In this document: positions 20,113-31,645 of the stretch, piece after piece
How the letters are laid out: the number at the start of each line of letters is the position of its first letter
How positions within the stretch are numbered: the stretch's first letter is position 1
Assembly (NCBI GenBank): GCA_022828595.1
Contig: JAKGHH010000003.1
Coordinates: 106,229,583 to 106,293,582 of the forward strand
Length of the DNA: 64,000 nt
Reading direction: 5' to 3'
Source of the DNA: Nelumbo lutea
Lineage: Eukaryota > Streptophyta > Magnoliopsida > Proteales > Nelumbonaceae
Notes under the pieces: generated by a model
What the model was told of the DNA's origin: nothing
What the model saw: the letters and a program-made list of their open reading frames with translations, nothing else
The model's database searches: none
Translations under genes and position numbers: made by a program

Positions 20113-20319
20113 CTAAATGGCCCTAAACCTTTGTGAATGGCTATGCTTTTAGGGTTGTTAATGGGTTGATTCTAGGTTAGGACATGATATAACCGAATAC
20201 AAGAAATATCAAGGTTCCATAAAGTCGGAAGCGAATTAGACCCTACAAGGCCTGTAATTTTAGACCCCAAACCAAATGGATTGGTTATTGGGACAGTCAA
20301 GTTTGACCTGATATATATA

Positions 20320-21030
20320 TGATGATGCGCGATCTGGAAGCTCCCTGCTAGGAAAGCTTGGACGTCGGACTATGTAGGTCGCTTGGTCAAGCTGTAAAGA
20401 AAGAGAGAGGATCAGAGTACCTAGGCTACTTTACCTGGTGTGGGCACTCCAATGCTTAAGTCAGTGAACTGGAGTTTTTTGAGAGCTAAAAGCAAGAAAG
20501 AGCTAAAGAGCTTGAGTGCTAAGTCGTGCATGTACCTTATGAGGTTAGAGGCAAGGCCCTTATATAGGTGAGTTGCTGTGAGCCTCACGAAACGCGTCTG
20601 TGATCTCTGGCCCATCTAGTTCGGAGGCGGTTTCATGCCTGGAAGTAGACTTTGTGTAAGTAGGTAATGTCTATCCAATCCCGCCCGAAGAAGGTAAGGT
20701 GATAACTAGCTCTTCCTACATGGTAACGTGATTCTGGGGAATTTGGAGGCTATAGCCCTCTTAAGGGGGTGGTTGCTTGACATGTTAGTCAAGTCGCTAA
20801 TCAGAAATAGATCAGATTGATGGAAGCGAGCTGCCTCTTACATCGACATAAGGTCTTGCCTAGTTGTTTGCAGTTTGGCCTACTAGGGTGGTGTCGAGGT
20901 CACTGATGCAGTTGTAAAGTGTACGAAGTGCTCATGGGGTCTGGTTACGTGGTGTCAATGTGTCATTTTGTTTTTCTGCAATGCCATATGTCATCATACC
21001 ATTGGAGGACCGAATTACCCCACATCAACA
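20320..21030 (-). repeat. Solo LTR of an LTR retrotransposon (minus orientation)
   Basis: Read on the minus strand it starts TGTTGATGTGGGG and ends CGCGCATCATCA. A TATA box (CTATATAAGGG) lies about 250 bases before the end, followed by leader-like text. About 711 bp. No primer-binding site or coding region is attached. It sits in a (TA)n run, so a 5-bp target duplication cannot be read with certainty (ATATA left, TATAT right). The short frame at 20421-20615 is within it and not a gene. Confidence 0.65.
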
Positions 21031-21119
21031 TATATACATACATATAATACATATAGTAGTAAGTATGTACATACTTTGCATGTGACAGTATTTGATGATG
21101 ATAGTGGTAAATAATGTTT

Positions 21120-21276
21120 TTGCAAAGTTTTTTATATTTTTATGTATATAAAAATTATTCTTATTTGTCACACTTATTTTTGTTTACTATGAATTTATGA
21201 TGTTAGATAAGGGATCAAATGCTTTTTATAATTTTTTCTTTTGCTATTTTTATACTTTTGTTTTATTATTTTTATT

Positions 21277-21311
<35 letters not shown>

Positions 21312-21660
21312 CGTTATTACATCTAATGTTGACACATTTGACCCAAAAGTTTAAATTGTTAGTTTGCCACCAAATAATAAAACAGTTCAATTTTTGGATT
21401 GCTTTTAAATTTGTATTTTATTTCTACCATCAACAAAAACAATTATTCTTTTTTACACTTATTTTTCTTCAATATAATTAATTAATATAGGATTCGATGA
21501 TGGGAGTTAATATTCTAAATATAAGACTTAATGAGAGGGAATTAATGAAGAGAAATCTAATAGTTCAAATTACATTTTTATGCTTACAATTAAAGAGGGG
21601 CCAAATTCAAAAAATTGGGGTATTTTTTTTCAAACAAAGTTTCAATGCTAATTTACACTT
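21120..21660 (+). repeat. AT-rich dispersed repeat family, locus 2
   Basis: Shows the same phrase order as the loci at 220 and 42085: 'cacttatttttgttta', then 'catttgacccaaaag', 'tttgccaccaaat', a second 'ttatttct..catcaa..aaaa' start, and the right part with 'agttaatattctaaatataagactta'. A (TTG)n microsatellite sits at 21276-21312. Confidence 0.55.
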
Positions 21661-21831
21661 TTAATGGTTTGGGTCAGGTGCGGATTAGATTAAAAGTAGG
21701 GGGAACTGATTCCAAACTAATAATAATCAAGAGTTTGGGACAATAAATTAAGATCCAAAACCAACCCATTGGTACAAATTCTGGCCCAATTAGGTTGGGT
21801 CCATGAACTTGGACCCTCTATACCATTCATT

Positions 21832-22925
21832 GTTTCAAAATGCTTAAGTCTTGAGGTGTGAGGCGTACACCTTAAGGTGAGGCATATAGGTTTTGCCTCA
21901 ATGCTTAAGCTTTATAACTTCGGTTTGAGGCATAAGCTTTTGTCAGAATGAGGGGTAAGACTCAAGCCTCAAGGCATGAGGCGTAAAAAGGCATAAGCCT
22001 CAAATATCAAGATTATTTAGTGGTTTCATGCAAACAAATATATATTTTATGTATCTTTATAGTTCAAAATATATAGAAAAAGTATTTTAATAATTATAGG
22101 CCAAAAAAAAAGTAAATATCAAAAACCAATAGGACAAATCAAGTTCTATTAGTTTCTCTTAGTGTTTTAGCATAAGAAAGTTCATTGTAGAAAAAAAGGC
22201 CAATTAAGTTATTAGTTTCTCTTGGATAAAAACAAGTGGAATTTTTTCTTAATGTTTTAATTTAACATTTCAAGTTTGTTGTCTTTCTCATTTTTTCTTA
22301 ATGGATTTAGTTTTCTTTTTATTGAGTTTTTACATAGATCAAATCAACTACATTGTTTCATTTTTTTACAACTGTTAAATGACAATAAATCTAATGCCCA
22401 TTATATAGATGATTTTTCATATGAATAATTTTGTAAATTTGCCTTTGAAACATAAAATGTAAAATGCTTGTAATGATTAACTATTTTTTTTATTTAATGC
22501 TTAAAAAACTAAACTTATTGCTTATAAACTTTTATTTTATGGATATTTGTACCTTAAATATGTAATAACATCATAAAATGTAATAACATGTTTTTACATA
22601 ACATGGATATGTTATTATTACATGTAATAACATGTATTTTTATCATTTATATAAAAATAACATGTATTACATGATATTATATGTTATTTTATGGATACGT
22701 TATTACATATAATAACATGTATTTTTATCATTTATAAATTTTAATTACTTTTTTTCTTAACTTTGAGTTTCACAACGCATTGGGCCTTACCGTTTTGTTA
22801 CATGTTATTTTTATCATTTATAAATTTTAATTACTTTTTTATCTTAATTTTTGAGTTTCACAACGCATTGAACCTCACCTTTTTAGTACTATGCCTCAAT
22901 TATGACTTTAACTTTTTAAAACCTT
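21832..22925. mobile_element. Inverted-repeat element with GAGGC-rich ends
   Basis: The left part is a series of TTAAGCCTTGAGGC-like phrases (21836-22000). The right part (about 22850-22925: AACCTCACC, TATGCCTCAATTATGAC) is their inverse. The centre (22550-22860) has several TGTAATAACATG / TATTTTTATCATTTATA units and a repeated CACAACGCATTG phrase (22771 and 22860). Probably a non-autonomous DNA transposon; superfamily not clear. Confidence 0.45.
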
Positions 22926-24479
22926 CATACCATTTATCAAAACTCTTCTATACCATGTCCTCCTTCCTCCACTTTCTTCACCGCTTTAGCGCCACTGTAA
23001 TCTCCAACAAATCCCAAGCTCTGACGGTGTTAGGTACGTTATTCGTTCTTACATTTATGTATGGTGATCAACTTTTTTCGTATTTCTTCTCTTTAATTTC
23101 TTTGATTTTTCTTGACTTATAACTTTTAGAACGACCATCAAATCAGAAAGGAGAGCATACCTTAATTCATTCTTTGCTCTCTCCATTTGCATAAAACTCT
23201 TTTTCTGTTCCCATAAACGACTATACTATGATTGTAATTGTAATCACATTCCAGTTTGCAAATGAGATCCCTCATCCCCATACTTGATATTTCTGAAATT
23301 ACTGTATAAATATATGAACGAGCAATGGAACGTCTAAGCCCTTTACTCCTTTAGAGATATATAGTCATTACCCAATATCTCTGTATGGCTTCAATCTAGC
23401 CACTGTTAGTGGACAATTTACACTGCTTCTTTTAAAAGGTTTGATGAATATCATGCTCATGAGCTTTTGGCAGTGCATTTCCCCCTATGTTCGTGAATTA
23501 CTTTGGAAGTTAGAACTCATTTTCTATCTGGTATTACCTCAAAAACATTGAATCATTCCTTTATGTTGTGATTATGAAGTTGTTTAAGTTATCAAATTCA
23601 ATATCCGATTTTGAAGTATCAAATGAATTGGGACTTGGGAGGCAAAAACATTTTCATGCTTTACAGATAGAAGATGTAGATGCCGAATATTTGAGGTTCT
23701 TTCTAGTTGTGCTTAGATGAGTTCATGATGTACTTGATATTGTTTATATATTTAATTGTTACGCTGAATAGTAAAGAATGCTACTGGTTTATAGTGATTA
23801 CTGAATTTTGTGATTTGATTGATTCAAATCATGGTTATTAAATGCAAAGAATTTATTTGAATTTCCCAATGGAGTATGGATTAGCTACTACATGCCTTTC
23901 CTTTTATTCTTACTTTTTTAGCATACAACACTATCCTTTTTTTTTTCTTTTGTTTTATTGCAAAAAGTTTGAAGCTACAAGGCAAGTGATTGAAAATGTC
24001 CAAAGTAAACACATTTTCTTTTTTTAATTAATTTTATTTTTTCCTATTTTAAATATTATTAAATATTTCGTTCACATTTTGAAATATATTTCAATATTAA
24101 TGTATTTATAATAGTTATGTGAAAATGGCAAAATATATTCTATATAATGTTCAGTGATAACAACACACAAAAGTACCAAAAAAATTCATTCAGGGATAAA
24201 GTTGTAAGTACTAAATAGTTTCTTTGTTTTCAAAGGACCAAAAGAAGTTGAAAAGCAGATTTTGACCTTCCAGTAATTAGAACTTTTCTACTTTTAGATA
24301 TCAGAGTTGATTGTTATTAAACAACACTGAAAGAAGACAATAAGCCAAAGCTGAAAATACTAGGCTCTTGGGCTCCTAGTTCTAATCTAGCTTCTCTATA
24401 AATTTGCACAGGTTGAATCCTGTAAATCTCCACCTTGTGCTACACCCTGCAGACTGTGACCCACTAAATAGGTGATAAA
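22926..24479. other. Intergenic; one weak exon-like stretch
   Basis: At 22952-23032 a frame begins ATG, reads MSSFLHFLHRFSATVISNKS and on to QALTVLG, and ends at a GTACG donor-like site. No matching downstream exon was recognised, so it is not called as a gene. The rest is AT-rich with no domain seen. Confidence 0.3.
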
Positions 24480-24740
24480 ATGAGAGGAAGTAGACTAAGA
24501 TGCTTTGATCTTGTGCATAGAAGACCTTTGACAAAAACCATAAGAAGTGATCTATTGCAAGTTGAAGGGGCTAGTAGGAGTAGACCAAAAAGGACTTGGG
24601 TTGAAATAGTAAGAAATGACTTGAGCACTAATATTTTAACAGTGAAAACGATACTAAATAAAATAAAGTGGCAACACAAGATCCATGTAGATGACCCCAT
24701 ATAGTTGGGATAAGGCTTGGATGATGATGATAAAAATATG
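24480..24740 (+). pseudogene. 3' end of an RTE-like LINE, fragment
   Basis: The frame reads MRGSRLRCFDLVHRRPLTK, then RSDLLQVEGASRSRPKRTWV, ending KIHVDDPI. Then comes a stop and the tail TTGGGATAAGGCTTGGATGA with GATGAT repeats. This is the usual end of plant RTE-type reverse transcriptase ORFs (R.RPL...VR.....EG...RGRPK.TW.E), followed by the microsatellite-like tail. Confidence 0.6.
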
Positions 24741-24744
24741 TAGT

Positions 24745-25924
24745 TTTAAGATATTGCATTTTTAATAAAAATGCACATTAAATGTTTCAAAATGATCATT
24801 TTACCACTCTTTTAAGTCATCTTTCCAATTGAACAAAATATACCTAAACCTTAGTGATTTAGGGGAGTCCTCATTGGTGACTTGGTGTGAAACTCATGTA
24901 CTTCATTTCAACTATTATTGTTGGAGCTCAAGTTCAAACAATTTGTCATTGAGTTTTGGAAATATGGTTTTCTTTTTTAGCACGAAGAAAAAAAAAAGTG
25001 ATTTATTCTTTTAGAGGAATTTTGCAGCTAGAGAAGCATGTAATCAACTTCTTCTTGGAGAATTGGTTGAGTATTTAGGGGTGTGCCTAATCTAGTCCCT
25101 TCCTCGTTTTCTCATTATTCCCGATGATTGCATACAGAGAGTTTAGAGAAAAATCTTGTTTACCCTTTTTTTATCAATAAAAATATTTGTTTACACTTCT
25201 TTATATTCTTCTTGATTTTTTAGTTTATGTAATTTTTTATGGACCTTTTGTTTACTCCCTATAAAAGAGTATGATAGAATCTTTCTGTCATGAAATTTCC
25301 ATATTCTTACATATTCTTTTCATTTATTTCCCCTGGATGTAAGGGTTGTAATTTTTTTTTTCATATTGAAATTTTGTATTATAGATCTAGTTGGAGTTTC
25401 CATTCTCTTGCTAAATTCTTACTTATCCATGCTTTTAACTGCCAAAGAATGGTGAATACCTACAGCTTAAACATCGGTGTTTGGTTAATTCATATGACAT
25501 GTTTAATAAAAAGCTTGAGACTATTGGTGTTCTTTGACATCTTAATTTATTGAATTTAACCACAAACACTGAGAACATTTTGGATTTGTACCTGGACAAT
25601 CTATTTGTAATGAATAAGAGATTTGGATGCCAATTCAATCAGATTAATTCATGCTAACTAAATTGTAGTGAAGGCATAAAGCTTGTGAGTGATTTAATGA
25701 TGTTGTGTTTTTTCCACTGTAAATGTTATTTTAATCATGTTATGAAAACAAATGGTGTTTCCCATGTTTAACTATATACCTCTCGGCATTTTTTGAAAAG
25801 GAAATAAATAAATAAATGAAGTGTCTGAGCACACATGCCAGCATATCTATCAAGGATTGCTTCTTTTTTAGAAGCTCTCAGTCCCTAACCAACAAACAAG
25901 AAACTTCACCAACTCAACTCAACA
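24745..25924. other. Intergenic, nothing recognised
   Basis: AT-rich; no coding pattern, inverted repeat or RNA gene seen. Confidence 0.4.
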
Positions 25925-26235
25925 AAGCACTGCCCTAACTACGTAGGGTTGGCTAAATGTTGGCATTTATTCTCTGTTCGATGCCATATTAAATAACTTG
26001 CCCCCAAATTGTTTGCAACTACTTCAACCCATGTCTGTTTTATCCTTCTCCTAGCCCTTTTAGACCCCTCAACTTGTAATAGGTCACTTCTTACTGGTGT
26101 TGTATATGGTCTTCTATGCAGTTGAATAAACCATCTTAATTTACTTTCCCTCATTTTACCATCTATTGGAGTTACTCCTAGATTCCTGCAAACTTGTTCA
26201 ATTCTAATTTTCTCACTCATCCATCTTAACACTCA
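25925..26235 (-). pseudogene. 3' end of an RTE-like LINE, second fragment
   Basis: The minus frame carries MSEKIRIEQVCRNLGVTPID, then RESKLRWFIQLHRRPYTTPV, RSDLLQVEGSKRARRRIKQT and WVEVVANNLG. The family matches the fragment at 24480 but the orientation is opposite. It lacks the upstream polymerase palm. Confidence 0.6.
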
Positions 26236-27112
26236 TGTATATGTTACACTTAATTTTTGGCAAATTAGTTGATTGTCCAATACTTTTCTCCATATGCTAT
26301 CCTTATAGCCATTTATACACCTTCTTGTGTCATGTTTCATCTTAATAAGATTTTACTATTACAATTCTTTGAAGATTTTTTTGATCAATGTTAGCACCCA
26401 ATTTTTGCTCAGTCTACCGCTTGAACCCCCAATTCACCCCGAACGTTCAATTAGATTGTTTTGATCCATTTGAAACACCCAAAAACCTGAATTTCACTCC
26501 GAGCGCCCTTAGATCTATCGCTAAACCTAACCAATACCTATCCAGTGGCCCCGATCGACCCCCACTTACATCTCAATCATTAGATCAGACACAACCACCA
26601 GACCCAGTACCTCCCAAAACACATATCCATGAAATTTTTGCTAAAAATTCCTCCATTTACCCTTTCATCAAATAAATATTACACTTCAACATCTCTCATT
26701 AGCCTAAACACTCGGAACTCAAATTCCCTTGATCTTGACACATCCAAACTGATCAAACCACACCTTTAAATTCCAGACACATCAAAGCACCTCCCATAAA
26801 GTTTCAGCCCTAGATTCCCCAATTTGCCCATCCATAAAACAAAGATTCTATTTTATCATCCCATTTACCCAAATTCCTATGACCTTGGCCCTCCAAAGAC
26901 ATATTAGACCTCATCATCAGATCCCAGACACACAAATACCCACTTGTGCAATATAAACCCAAAATACCTCCATTTACCCTTCAATCACATCAAGATTCTA
27001 TTTCAAAGTCCTAAATTGACCAAATTCCAAATCTGCCCTATCCGGGCCTATTTGGCCCAATCTAACCTTACCAATCACCTCAGAGTTTCCATAAATCATA
27101 CCCTGTTGAAAT

Positions 27113-27222
27113 TTCATCCAAAAAGGACTTTGTTTTCCCCTCGATCACACAAATATTTTGTTTCATCCAAAAAGGACTTTGTTTTCCCCTCGATCACACA
27201 AATATTTTGTTTCGAGGCCTCT
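27113..27222 (+). repeat. Tandem duplication, unit about 53 bp
   Basis: Two perfect successive copies beginning TTTCATCCAAAAAGGACTTT and ending CACAAATATTTTG. Confidence 0.85.
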
Positions 27223-28239
27223 GATTAACCGAATCGAACCCTTTCCAAATCTGCCAAATTCGGGCCCAGTTGGGCCAATCTGATCCCATCAATCAACCCT
27301 AAATTCCCAAAAACTCCACCTTGCCAAATTTCAACCAAACATACTCTCATTTACATTTCTATCTAAAAAGATTCTGTTTCGGTCAATCTTGCCAACCCAC
27401 ACACACAAACCCACTCTAACCCATCTCAACCCTCAACTTTTTTGACCTAAAACCACCCATCATTGAACCAGGACCCGGTCGGTCCCCTGAACCCGGATTG
27501 ACCTAAGTGGCCAAAATTACAAAATGTCCTAAGTTTCCCAAAAATTACGAAACTGCCATTTAACCTAATACTTAAGCCTGTTCTTTATTCATTCGAAGAG
27601 AGAGAGAGAGGAGATAATCGACTGTTCATCGTCTTCCCCCCTTCGAGTGAAAACAGAGGAGCGGCGGCGACTCGGCAGCAAAAGCCTCTCGATCCCGGTG
27701 GCGTTTTCTTCTCTTCCTCCTCTCCATTCACTTCTCCTTAGCAACGACGCCTCACTCCATCATTGATTCTAACTTTAGCGTAACGTCCCTTCTCGCTGAA
27801 ACCAGAGCCGGACTCGAAGGAAGGTCACTGTCCATCATCCCAACCTCCCGAACAGAGCAAGAGAAACGGCGAACAGACACCCCTCCCTTCACTTATTTTT
27901 ATTTCTTTTCCTTTCTCTCTCTTTCTCCCTCTCTTGTCCGTTCTTTTTTCATTTTCACATCCCATACACCGCTGTGAGTCTTTCGTTCGTCATTCACGCC
28001 GGCAGAGTAGAAGAAACGCTGGTGTGTCGTGTTAGCTCAAACGTATATTCTGCTCATCAACTCTGAAAATCTTAAGCTCAGAACTCCATTTTCCCACAAT
28101 AGATCCCTTCAGACCGACTCCGAATTAAAGAGGTCAGATCCTGAAACAAGACTGCGGTTCCCCTGTTGCATTGTGTAAATCCTGGCCAACACCCAAACCA
28201 AGTACGTCCTTCCCTCACTGTATGTTTCTCATTTTTTCT

Positions 28240-28680
28240 TCTCCCACTTACTATAGAATAATTGGGATATGAATGATTGTTGAAGACGGCGGTGAAGCTT
28301 CGGCCGAGCCGATCCCTGCGTGCCTTTGAATCTAGTCTATTTCTACCGCAGTTGAACTAAATTTCTTTGCATAAACAAATAATAAAAATTAGTTAAAAAA
28401 AATATAAAATAATTTAGTTAGGGGTTTTCTTTTCTTTTGGTGGCTTTTTTTTTTATTTTTTCTTCTCCCACTTACTATAGAATAATTGGGATATGAATGA
28501 TTGTTGAAGACGGCGGTGAAGCTTCGGCCGAGCCGATCCCTGCGTGCCTTTGAATCTAGTCTATTTCTACCGCAGTTGAACTAAATTTCTTTGCATATAC
28601 AAATGATAAAAATTAATTTAAAAAATATAAAATAATTTAGTTAGGGGTTTTCTTTTCTTGTGGTGGCTTATTCCTTTTTT
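28240..28680 (+). repeat. Tandem duplication, unit about 223 bp
   Basis: Two near-identical copies (about 28237-28456 and 28460-28680) share CCCACTTACTATAGAATAAT, GACGGCGGTGAAGCTTCGGC and GTTAGGGGTTTTCTTTTCTT, differing by a few bases and a T-run. Confidence 0.85.
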
Positions 28681-29031
28681 TTTTCCTAGCTTTATTGATT
28701 ATTAATTGCTTGCTTTGAGTTTGCTTGTTTGGGATATCATTTAGGCCTCACCTATTGGACAGACACCCCTCCCCTCTCCCATTCTAGTCTTACCTGGATT
28801 GGTTCAGCAGGCCTCGGGTTGTTGGAGTTACTATTAAAAAACTTTTTAATGATGGGGCGACTCCAAGCCCTTTTTGGATGCTCACAATTGATAACAAAAA
28901 ACTTTATTAATGATGTAGCTTTGTGAAACTTTAATTATAAAGGGGGGAGGTAAAATGTCTTAACTCCCCACCTACAGAATACACCATTGTCTTCTTCCTT
29001 TAGCCATCTAATCACCACCTTCGAGTCACCT

Positions 29032-29612
29032 TTAAAAATTAACCCAAAATATAGATACCCTATTCACCCCTTGCTTGGCTAACCCATTTGCAAATGAATT
29101 AGCAGTCCTCTTCACCCAGCTGTATTGCATTACAATATTCCTACTCAACCATTTGAATTTTTTCTTTTCATTGTTACAACTCCACAAACCACTGTCTTCT
29201 TCCTTTAGCCATTTAATCACCACCTTCGAGTCACCTTTAAGGACCAAACATCTGATGTTCAGATCTCTTGCGCTTTGGATTCTTTTCAGGGCTGCAAGAA
29301 TTTCAGCCTTAAGAGACTCTCCTTCTCCAATTGGGCCCGAAAACATGGCAGTAATAACCCATCCTCATTCTTGAACACTCCCCCAATCCCAAAAGGCCTT
29401 GGATTCCTTAGGCTACTACCATCAAAATTTAGTTTTATGAATCCAGAGGGAGGAGGGGACCAAGAGGGGTTAAGAGTCCTCTTACATAGGGCAGAGGTAG
29501 CTATCTCTTTCCAATGTCTTACCAAGTCCGCCAAAGAATAACCTGAGAACAACTCTATAGATTTCGGCCAGTGGGCCTGCAATTCTTTGAAGATGTTTAA
29601 TTCAGTAGACAT
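29032..29612 (-). pseudogene. LINE-type RNase H domain, frameshifted
   Basis: The first frame (29612-29286) gives WSPPPSGFIKLNFDGSSLRN, including the first catalytic Asp. The second frame (29346-29032) gives GESLKAEILAALKRIQSA (Glu), LVLKGDSKVVIKWLKEE (Asp) and YSWVKRTANSFANGLAKQG. These are the RNase H domain of plant LINEs or derived proteins, with all acidic residues present. The two frames overlap at a frameshift near 29300. The 3' part (about 28990-29036) repeats text at 29196-29242, another sign of decay. Confidence 0.65.
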
Positions 29613-29974
29613 TTAATCCAGGAAAGACAATAAATATTTTGAGGTTATATTAACTATGAAGAAAGGGGAGAGAAAAATCTATCAGAAAAAAGAAAGAAAG
29701 AAAGAAAGGAGAGAGAAGAAAACATGAAGGAAATCGCTCACTATTGTAAATGATGCTCTTTGTAAGTTGTAAAAAAAAAAAAGAAAAGAAATACAATCCT
29801 TAGGTAACTAGTTTTTTGAGTCACATTGGTGTCATTTCAAGCTTAATGAGGTCATTTAGATATGCATTGTTATTCCAAGACAGTTTATCTTAGCATTCCT
29901 ATTGCAGATTTTTCTGCTTTTTTTTAATGTTCTTGGTTTCTTTTTCTTGGGTATGCTTGATTTTGAAAGCAGAG
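29613..29974 (+). other. Upstream flank of the uL18 gene; candidate 5'-UTR intron end
   Basis: The bases before the ATG form a T-rich tract ending TTTTGAAAGCAG|AG, a good 3' splice site. A leader intron is therefore likely, with a first non-coding exon further upstream that I cannot place. Confidence 0.4.
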
Positions 29975-30319
29975 ATGGTTATCCCTCCACCAATTAGACC
30001 GCCTAGAATAACAAAATTTCTTAAGCCATATGTGCTGAAGATGCACTTCACAAACAAGTACGTCAGCGCGCAAGTCATCCACTCGCCAACAGCAACAGTA
30101 GCCACCTCTGCAAGCTCACAAGAGAAGGCATTAAGATCAAGCATGGAGAATACTCGAGATGTTGCTGCTGCATTAAAGATTGGGAAGATTCTAGGGGAGC
30201 GCTTGTTGCTCAAGGACATTGCAGCTGTATCTGTTATTTTGAAGAGAGAGCAGAAGTATCACGGCAAGGTGAAGGCTGTTATCGACTCTTTGAGGGAAAC
30301 AGGTGTGAAATTTATTTAA
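29975..30319 (+). CDS. Ribosomal protein uL18 (L18p/L5e) family, organellar-like, single exon
   Basis: A 114-residue protein begins MVIPPPIRPPRITKFLKPYV at 29975. It resembles the short plant L18p/L5e family protein typified by Arabidopsis At1g08845, with the same length and the conserved blocks HFTNKYVSAQVIH, SSQEKALRSSMENTRDVAAA, KIGKILGERLLLK and REQKYHGKVKAVIDSLRE. Proteins of this fold bind 5S rRNA in the large subunit. This short plant form lacks an obvious transit peptide, and its ribosome (probably mitochondrial) is inferred. The longer frame from 29927 adds 16 residues absent in the family, so I chose 29975. Coding sequence is intact. A run of about 23 A lies 100 bases after the stop (30423-30445), so a retrogene origin is possible. 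Confidence 0.85.
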   Translation: MVIPPPIRPPRITKFLKPYVLKMHFTNKYVSAQVIHSPTATVATSASSQEKALRSSMENTRDVAAALKIGKILGERLLLKDIAAVSVILKREQKYHGKVKAVIDSLRETGVKFI

Positions 30320-30422
30320 TACAGAACAAATCTCCTATGATTGCTTACATAATATGATGTTGCAATAGAGGGCCTTCTTCCTGCATGGAGGTTTATGTTC
30401 TGGTTGTTCTTTGGACTTCAGA

Positions 30423-30445
30423 TAAAAAAAAAAAAAAAAAAAAAA
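30423..30445 (+). repeat. Poly(A) tract downstream of the uL18 gene
   Basis: About 23 A in a row, followed by ordinary non-coding sequence. It could mark the end of a retrotransposed mRNA copy or be a chance A-run. Confidence 0.6.
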
Positions 30446-30796
30446 ATTCTTTTATTTTGGGCCATGAGAGATTAAGGCATTAGACACAGGCCGGCCCGCT
30501 AATTTTTGGTCTTGATATGGGCCCATTCCCAGGCTGGGCTGCACCGGGCCTGGTGGTCAGGCTTCTTTGGCAGATTAGAAATGATCACCCCTGCAATACT
30601 CATTAAGGGGAAATGGGAATGCTAACATTTCCTGCATATGTCGTCCTAGAGATAAAAGTGAGGACATCCTTAATTTTGTTTCCTAGCGTTTTTTCATGTG
30701 CCTTACGGCTGCAAACGGATGGAATCTAATTGGTTATAGTTAGATAAAAAATTGATTTATTTATATTTATATTCGAATTGAATCTTATCTATCGGC

Positions 30797-31015
30797 AAGG
30801 TATAAAAAATCGTTACGTATCAGCCCATATTGTCTGATACTTATCGTATCGGGAACACCTCGATATACTCCTACAGAGGGTGTATCGGGGTTCTGAGCAG
30901 TTCAGAGGGTGGAGGAGCCTTAAACCACCCCCCTGAACTAGCTTTGAAAAAAATAAAAAAAAACAGGACCAATATGCTCTTATTGGCGTATCGGGCATAT
31001 GGATTCAAATCAAAT
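30797..31015. mobile_element. MITE-like repeat with CCCCCTGAA core, copy 1
   Basis: Shows GATACTTATCGTATCGG-type palindromic text and the core CCACCCCCCTGAACTAG, ending GGCGTATCGGGCATATGG. A related segment is in PARP2 intron 12 (59660-59890: ATATGCCGAGTGGGGCATAT, CCCCCCTGAAATAG). Boundaries uncertain. Confidence 0.4.
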
Positions 31016-31142
31016 TTGGGTTGCAAATAGATATATAAATTAAATTAAATTTATCAAAATTGTATGTTGTAGTGTTAAATGATTTAGATATAACTTTGAT
31101 ATTGTATTTTATGGACAAAATGGGTGAAAAATTATTTGCATG

Positions 31143-31645
31143 TAGGGATGTCAATGGGTCAAGTTAAATGGTAAACCCGGCTTGATAGGGTTGGGTTAGG
31201 GTCAAGTATATTTGGTTTAGGGTTGGGTTAGGATTTTGATTCTTTAACCCGAGTTGGGTTTGGGTTTTGGTTGACTTGTCCTGACAGTCATGATACTCTA
31301 CATATATACAACTTATTCAAACTTTAAGATTTATTTACATATTGATTTTGGTTTTCTTCTTTTTTTAAATGAGAAAGAAAAGTAACACCTTAAAATCTAT
31401 AAAACAATTTTCTAATTTAAATTAATGTTTTTTATGTCTTCAAAACATGCTTAAAACATGCAGTTGAAATATTATGTATCTAGTCGGGTTGGAATTGGGT
31501 TAGACCTTATATGGTCGGGTCAAGTTTGAGAAACATGTATTTTTGAAGTCGAGTTGGTTTGGGCTCGGGTTGGGGCAATGGAAGGCCAGGTTAGGGTTGA
31601 GGTAAACCCGTTCCAAACCTGACCCATTGAGTTTTATGACCCTTG
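31143..31645. mobile_element. Inverted-repeat element with TAGGGATGTCAATGGGTC start
   Basis: The left end matches the widespread plant hAT-MITE start TAGGGRTGTCAATGGG. The right end GACCCATTGAGTTTTATGAC is a partial inverse. The interior is rich in GGGTTGGG / GGTCGGGT phrases. I could not see an 8-bp target duplication. Confidence 0.45.

Larger units (their letters stand above)
26389..28880 (+). repeat. Probable large LTR remnant (gypsy type) upstream of the ribosomal protein gene
   Basis: Starts TGTTAGCACCCAATTTTTG, a common start of large plant gypsy LTRs. It runs through C-rich text, a GAGAGAGAG and CTCTCT leader-like stretch (27597-27945), and ends near a GATGGGGCGACTCCAAG phrase (28850-28867) resembling LTR ends of such elements. 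It includes tandem duplications at 27113-27222 and 28240-28680. No coding part and no certain target duplication. Alternatively part of it is a host promoter and 5' leader. Confidence 0.4.

Noticed and set aside
20320..21030. A complete retrotransposon rather than a solo LTR
   Set aside because: No primer-binding site, purine tract, coding domain or second LTR is found on either side.
21197..21481. Leu/Val-rich frame
   Set aside because: Produced by the (TTG)n microsatellite.
22763..23122. 119-residue hydrophobic frame that could be a membrane protein
   Set aside because: AT-rich sequence gives Phe/Leu-rich frames by chance. The left part overlaps an inverted-repeat element, and no further exon or known family was recognised.
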